Position numbers and translations under genes: made by a program | Part shown: positions 59,797 to 64,000 of the stretch, piece after piece | How positions within the stretch are numbered: the first letter of the stretch is position 1 | Layout: each line of letters begins with the position of its first letter | The notes under the pieces: generated by a model | The model's input: only the letters and a program-made list of their open reading frames with translations | What the model was told of the DNA's origin: nothing | Database searches by the model: none | NCBI GenBank assembly: GCA_030761205.1 | Contig: JAULJL010000047.1 | Span: 999,501 to 1,063,500 of the forward strand | Direction: 5' to 3' | DNA length: 64,000 nucleotides | Source of the DNA: Fremontodendron californicum | Taxonomy: Eukaryota; Streptophyta; Magnoliopsida; Malvales; Malvaceae

Positions 59797-60612
59797 CTAT
59801 GTTACTCGGATTCGGGTGTGTGTATTGGACACGGGTATATTTGATTTATTCTAAGTTTTTTCATGTATTTGGAGGGTCTTTGGCAGGAGCGAAGCTAGAA
59901 ATATTGACGAGGGAGGACCGGAATTAAACTTGCTCATGGGCTGAGCCGGGCCACGATCCAGATTTTTTCAACCTTACTTAAGTCCAGATCAGCCCGTTTC
60001 ACTGTTTATTTAATATTAAAAAATTAAAAAAAATATATTTTTATATTTTTATTATTTAAATTTAAATAAAAAAAATATATGTGACAATAATTTTGACTTA
60101 TTAATGTAATTCTCATAAAATTTGAAAGAATTAAAAAAATTAAAGAAAATATAAGAAAAATGTACTATGTAATGATTATTGTATAAAGATTTTAATAGTT
60201 CAACTTTCTTTAATTATTTTTCTATCACTAACTTTAAAAGAAAATATTAGTTGACATACCATAATTAATATCAAGATATATTTTTTGGATTGATTGAGAA
60301 GAAAATTTTTAATTTAAGGAAGTAAATATTATGTGTAATAATATTTAATTAAGTAAAAAATTAAAGAGAATGAAATTTATAATGATAATTGATAAAGTTT
60401 AAAACTGAAAATTTTAACAAATTAATCATATTAATGTATTAATTTTATAAAAAAGTTGTCAAATTTAAAAATATTGGGGCCAAACTACAATTTTGACCAA
60501 GGCCCCTGCCAACTCCCCTAAATTCGCCCTTGGTTTTCGAAATTATATCTTCATACTCATATCCTGATATATGTCGGACATGGATACTTCAAGAAAAATG
60601 AAGAATCGGAGC
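59797..60612 (+). mobile_element. CTATGTT-family MITE split by a second element
   Basis: Left half 59797-59883 (CTATGTTACTCGG to GGGTCTTTGG), right half 60533-60612 (ATATCTTCATACTCATATCC to AAGAATCGGAGC). The expected end AACATAG is missing; a 58-bp duplication begins there instead. Confidence 0.85.
59884..60532. mobile_element. hAT-like element nested in the split MITE
   Basis: Ends CAGGAGCGAAGCTAG and, inverted, CTAAATTCGCCCTTG. Flanks GTCTTTGG and GTTTTCGA match at five of eight bases. AT-rich interior of 649 bases, with a GGGCTGAGCCGGGCC stretch near 59938 related to the TAGACCTGTCC family. Confidence 0.6.
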
Positions 60613-60618
60613 CATGAG

Positions 60619-60776
60619 GACCACCATGGCCACACCCAGTCCAGCCCCTCAGTCGTCCCTTTCACGAACCACAAGTAGTTGTTAGGCCGTTATTCCCCAA
60701 ACAATGGCTTCATTAATTGGACCACCATGGCCACACCCAGTCCAGCCCCTCAGTCGTCCCTTTCACGAACCACAAG
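60619..60776 (+). repeat. 58-bp direct duplication, period 100
   Basis: A segment starting GGACCACCATGGCCACACCC and ending CACGAACCACAAGT occurs identically at 60619-60676 and 60719-60776. It is clearly more GC-rich than the surroundings. I cannot identify its source. Confidence 0.95.
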
Positions 60777-61021
60777 TTTTGATTGATAATGAACTCTCAC
60801 TTACATATCTTCATTGAGAGCAGTGTTTAATTTACAGAAATAATTCCTTTCACAATGATAGATATATTGACATCTGAATTTAAAAGTAAAGATAATAACT
60901 TATCAATCTTAGCTATGTTTATCAAAAACAACAGATTTTCCAGCTGATTTTAGTTGCAGTTTGAATTTGAACATATATCCTTATCAACTAAGATTTAGTT
61001 TTTATAAAATTATACTCTTAA

Positions 61022-61128
61022 GAAGTGACATCTAACATGTCTGGAATTCGAATTTCAGGTTCGAATCTCGACATCTGTAATCATTTCCCTAATCCTCAGA
61101 CTGCGGCTTCCTTTCTACCAAAAAAACT
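61022..61128 (+). mobile_element. tRNA-derived SINE, plus orientation
   Basis: Contains TCAGGTTCGAATCTCG (B box), a body ending CAGACTGCGGCTTCC and TTTCTACC plus a short A tail at 61121-61127. Same family as 4679-4806. The 5' start is approximate. Confidence 0.65.
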
Positions 61129-61129
61129 G

Positions 61130-62191
61130 CACTCAATTGCTTTGCCATAACGAAATTGGGAGCCTTACTTGGGAGAATTGACAATACTGAAATCAACATC
61201 AACTCTACCAAACTATATTTGATACTATGTTTTGAAACTAAAAACAGCAATGGCAACCAACTAGCAACCTTGCAAGTGGAGCCATGAAAATGCTTTGGGA
61301 AAAAGACTAGTACTAAAAAAAGTCTATTAGCTTCCCATAATAAAGCATGTAAGATCTAACTTTGGCCTAGATATGGCCTTTTAAGAATGAATGGACCATT
61401 TTTTCAAGCTCTCTCTTTCTCTCTCTTCTTTTAATAATGGGGGTTGGAGAAAACTTATGCTGTCAAGAGTTAGGCAAAGTCCAACAGAAAAAGGACCCAC
61501 ATAGACATTTTTTTTTTCAGGTTTGATTTTTAAGACTTTTTTTTAGTGGACTTTAGGAACTAAAAAAGCTTTGTTTAAATGCAAAGACCATGATTCAGAT
61601 TTTATAGATTAAGTTTTTGAACAATGATGGTATCTAAAAACTTGCAGAAAATGATGAGGTGCTTGAGCAATAAAGGGCAGAAATATATGTCAGCTTTCTC
61701 CTAATAGAAAGCAATGCATATCAGAAAAGTTAGACATAATAAAAGAAGAAAATTAACCTTGATGCAGATTGTCCTACACAATAAAAATGTTTTGCAGGAT
61801 AATTTATGAAGGTGATCAGAAGAGATAGGGATTTAAATAGCGAATCGCAACACGATGTTACGGTCTTTATTTTACGATTTCGGTTCTCTTTGTCGATGTT
61901 TACATTGATTACGTCCGCAACCGTAATTTAAATATATGAAAGAGATAAGAGTACATGAAAAAGGGATAGAAGTAAAGAAGGTTCAGTATAACAGCAACTG
62001 CCAGGTTCAGGGGTTCCTTGGAGTAGCATTAAAGACTGTGCAGAACTAGATTGTTTTCACTACACATCATTTGCACCACCAAAATAAATGTTTTTTTCTA
62101 GAAAAAAAGGAAAGAATGCAACAAAAAGAAGTAGTAGATTTATAAGCAGAAAAGCTTGATTGGTGCTTTGATTGTTTGTAGTTGAAAAATC
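61130..62191 (+). other. upstream region of the formin gene
   Basis: AT-rich but with fewer transposon signs. 61400-61430 is a CTCTCT-rich stretch. The leader of the formin probably starts within the last 150 bases; no clear TATA box was chosen. Confidence 0.4.
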
Positions 62192-63857
62192 ATGGGTTAT
62201 GGTTCTCAGATTCTTCACATGATTTTCATCATATTCCTGTTCATATCATCATTAAACAATTCCCACAATTTGATTGCTGAAGCTGCTTTAATGGAGGATG
62301 TAGCAGAGGATTTCAGAGTTCATGGCCTACAACAGTTTTATTTCATGGAGGAAAGTAGGGGCAATCAGAACAAAATTGAGAAATTACCAGGACAGGATGA
62401 GAATGAAGAACAAAAGGAAGCTTTGATTGTGCAAAAATTTAGAGCTTTACTTGGATTTAAGAGTACCAAAAGAAGAATTCCATTAAATTGTGTTCCAAAA
62501 TGTTTCTCACTATCTCCTTCTCCATCACCAAACATTGAAGCTGAGACTTCAGTTCCTCACAAAATTCACAAAGAAAATACAGATAAAGGAAGAGTTAGAA
62601 GAATTTTGGTGCCAGTTCTTGTGTCTGCAGGAACTGCAATTTTAGCTTGTGTTCTTGGACTCATCTGTTTTTGTGGCAAAATCAGAAAGTATAGAAAAAA
62701 AATCCACAAAAACAGTTTTGAGATTCAGCCAAAAAGGAAGAATCAGAGGCAAATTCAAGCATAGGAATACTCAAAATTCATCAAGCAAGGTGAGTTTAAA
62801 TCATAGCCTAGATCTCTTTTATCTTAATTCCTTGGGAGTTGACTTAGAGCAGCAAGCAGCTTGTTTGAAACAAAGTACTAAAACTGAGAAAACATCACCA
62901 AATTATGCATTAGATAAGAGGGAGGATTCAAACAAAGAAATTTCTATACTAGAATCTGACAATGCTAGCAGTTCTTCTACAAGGGAAATTATGTCAGTTC
63001 ATGAGGATGTAGAATCAGCAAGATATGATTCTGATAACATAATTCCCATTGAATTCCATTCATCTGATGATGAATCTTTTCATTCTTTTGTTGGTTCACA
63101 TTCATCAAATGTCAGGCTTTCCAATGCTTCAGCTGATAGTCTTACTGATACATCAGAAATTCCCCTAAATGTAACAAAGTTATTACAGCCTCAATCTCCA
63201 CCACCACCACCACCTCCACCTCCTCTGCCTCCGGTGGCACGTATTTCTCCTTTAAATTCTTCTTTATATGCAACAACTAGAGCAAGATTTAAAGCTTCAA
63301 GTTCTTCTACATTGATGAATGCAACACTTTCTAGGAATTCAGATTCATCTTTAGGATCAAACCAAAATCAAGCTAACCCAAGTAACATCCCATTTTCACC
63401 TCAAAAACCTTATAAACTTTTGCCAAGTCCACCTCCTCCACCAGCCAATCTTCCACAATATACACCATTGGGAAAAGGTGGGATTTCATTGCCAAAATTG
63501 AAGCCACTTCATTGGGACAAAGTCCGAGCTGCACCAGACCGCTCTATGGTATAGGACAAGCTGAGATCGAGCTCATTCGAGTAAGTTATTTCATGTTTTC
63601 TTTGCATACTAAGTTCCTTTTTGTCTGATTCTGAGAATTAACTAATATGATATGGAACAGATTGGATGAGGAAATGATTGAGTCACTTTTTGGATACAAT
63701 ATACAAAATTCAATGAAAACTGATGAAACAAAAAGCAAAACCCCTTCTCCAAGCAAGCATGTTCTTGAGCCCAAGCGAAAGCGGTTGCAGAACATAACCA
63801 TTCTATTAAAAGCATTGAATATAACAGCTGAGCAAACATGCAATACATTGATGAAAG
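62192..63857 (+). pseudogene. class I formin (FH11-like), 5' part, with frameshift and stop
   Basis: Exon 1 (62192-63580) and exon 2 (63661-63857) follow the plant class I formin plan: signal peptide (1 to about 30), a short extracellular part, a transmembrane helix (about 138-161), a Pro-rich FH1 region (nine-proline run, then PSPPPPPANLP) and the start of the FH2 actin-nucleating domain (LKPLHWDKVRAAPDRSMV, DEEMIESLFGYN). Two lesions break it. An A8 run at 62695-62702 puts the frame off; seven A would join the frames. A TAG at 63551-63553 replaces the Trp expected after DRSMV. Exon 2 also has an extra KR before LQNITIL. Splice sites at 63581 and 63660 are intact. Position fits At3g05470. 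Loss is probably recent. Confidence 0.85.
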
Positions 63858-64000
63858 GTATAGCTCTGAAGTGCATATGGAATCCAATAATTCATTGTTT
63901 GATTTAAGGGTTTTAAATCTTTGGCATGGCTAAACATAAAACTCTCTTCAATGGAATGGCTTCTACACCATTGACAAATGAATTCTGAAATGCATATCTA

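Overview
The window is nuclear DNA from a flowering plant, most likely a eudicot and probably a rosid. Genes have GT-AG introns, the intergenic DNA is very AT-rich, and the DNA is full of short TIR transposons, SINEs, a LINE and LTR elements. The proteins include plant-only families: RALF peptide, REF/SRPP, isoprenylated metallochaperone and class I formin. The species cannot be named from sequence alone.

Genes from left to right: a plastid/mitochondrial-type uL18 gene cut by the left edge (1-72, minus); a MIR164 microRNA gene (mature 5369-5389, minus); ribosomal protein eL22 with deletions (11992-13604, minus); an RFI2-like RING-H2 E3 ligase (16163-20181, minus); TCTP (23125-24610, minus); a tafazzin-like acyltransferase (26130-29692, minus); an REF/SRPP lipid-droplet protein split by a young Copia insertion (32632-38340, minus); a RALF peptide precursor (43612-43974, minus); a probable RAD9 remnant (about 47.8 kb); a HIPP metallochaperone (55407-57076, minus); a fragment of an RBOH NADPH oxidase (about 59.4-59.8 kb); and the 5' part of a class I formin with two inactivating lesions (62192-63857, plus, running off the window). 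From memory, this order matches Arabidopsis At3g05560-At3g05470 (eL22, RING, TCTP2, acyltransferase, REF, RALF22, RAD9, FH11). Its left end and the HIPP match the At5g27690-At5g27820 block (HIPP, L22, MIR164c, L18p). The genes are unrelated in function; what holds the region together is conserved synteny, not a pathway.

The space between and inside genes is mostly transposon-derived. At least thirteen copies or remnants of one hAT-type MITE (ends CTATGTT...AACATAG, 8-bp target duplications usually ending AAAC) sit in introns and intergenic DNA. Five larger hAT-like elements have target duplications I could match: 6697-9020, 39604-40559 and 52557-53058 have perfect 8-bp ones, and 11475-11734 and 21512-21982 match at seven of eight bases. 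A PIF/Harbinger MITE, a foldback element, SINEs, a LINE 3' end and a rearranged Copia element make up much of the rest.

No wholly new system was recognised. The strongest points are the MIR164 locus, the rearranged Copia carrying a piece of its host gene's exon, the target preference of the MITE family, the decaying formin and eL22 genes, and a tRNA-like module inside another MITE family.
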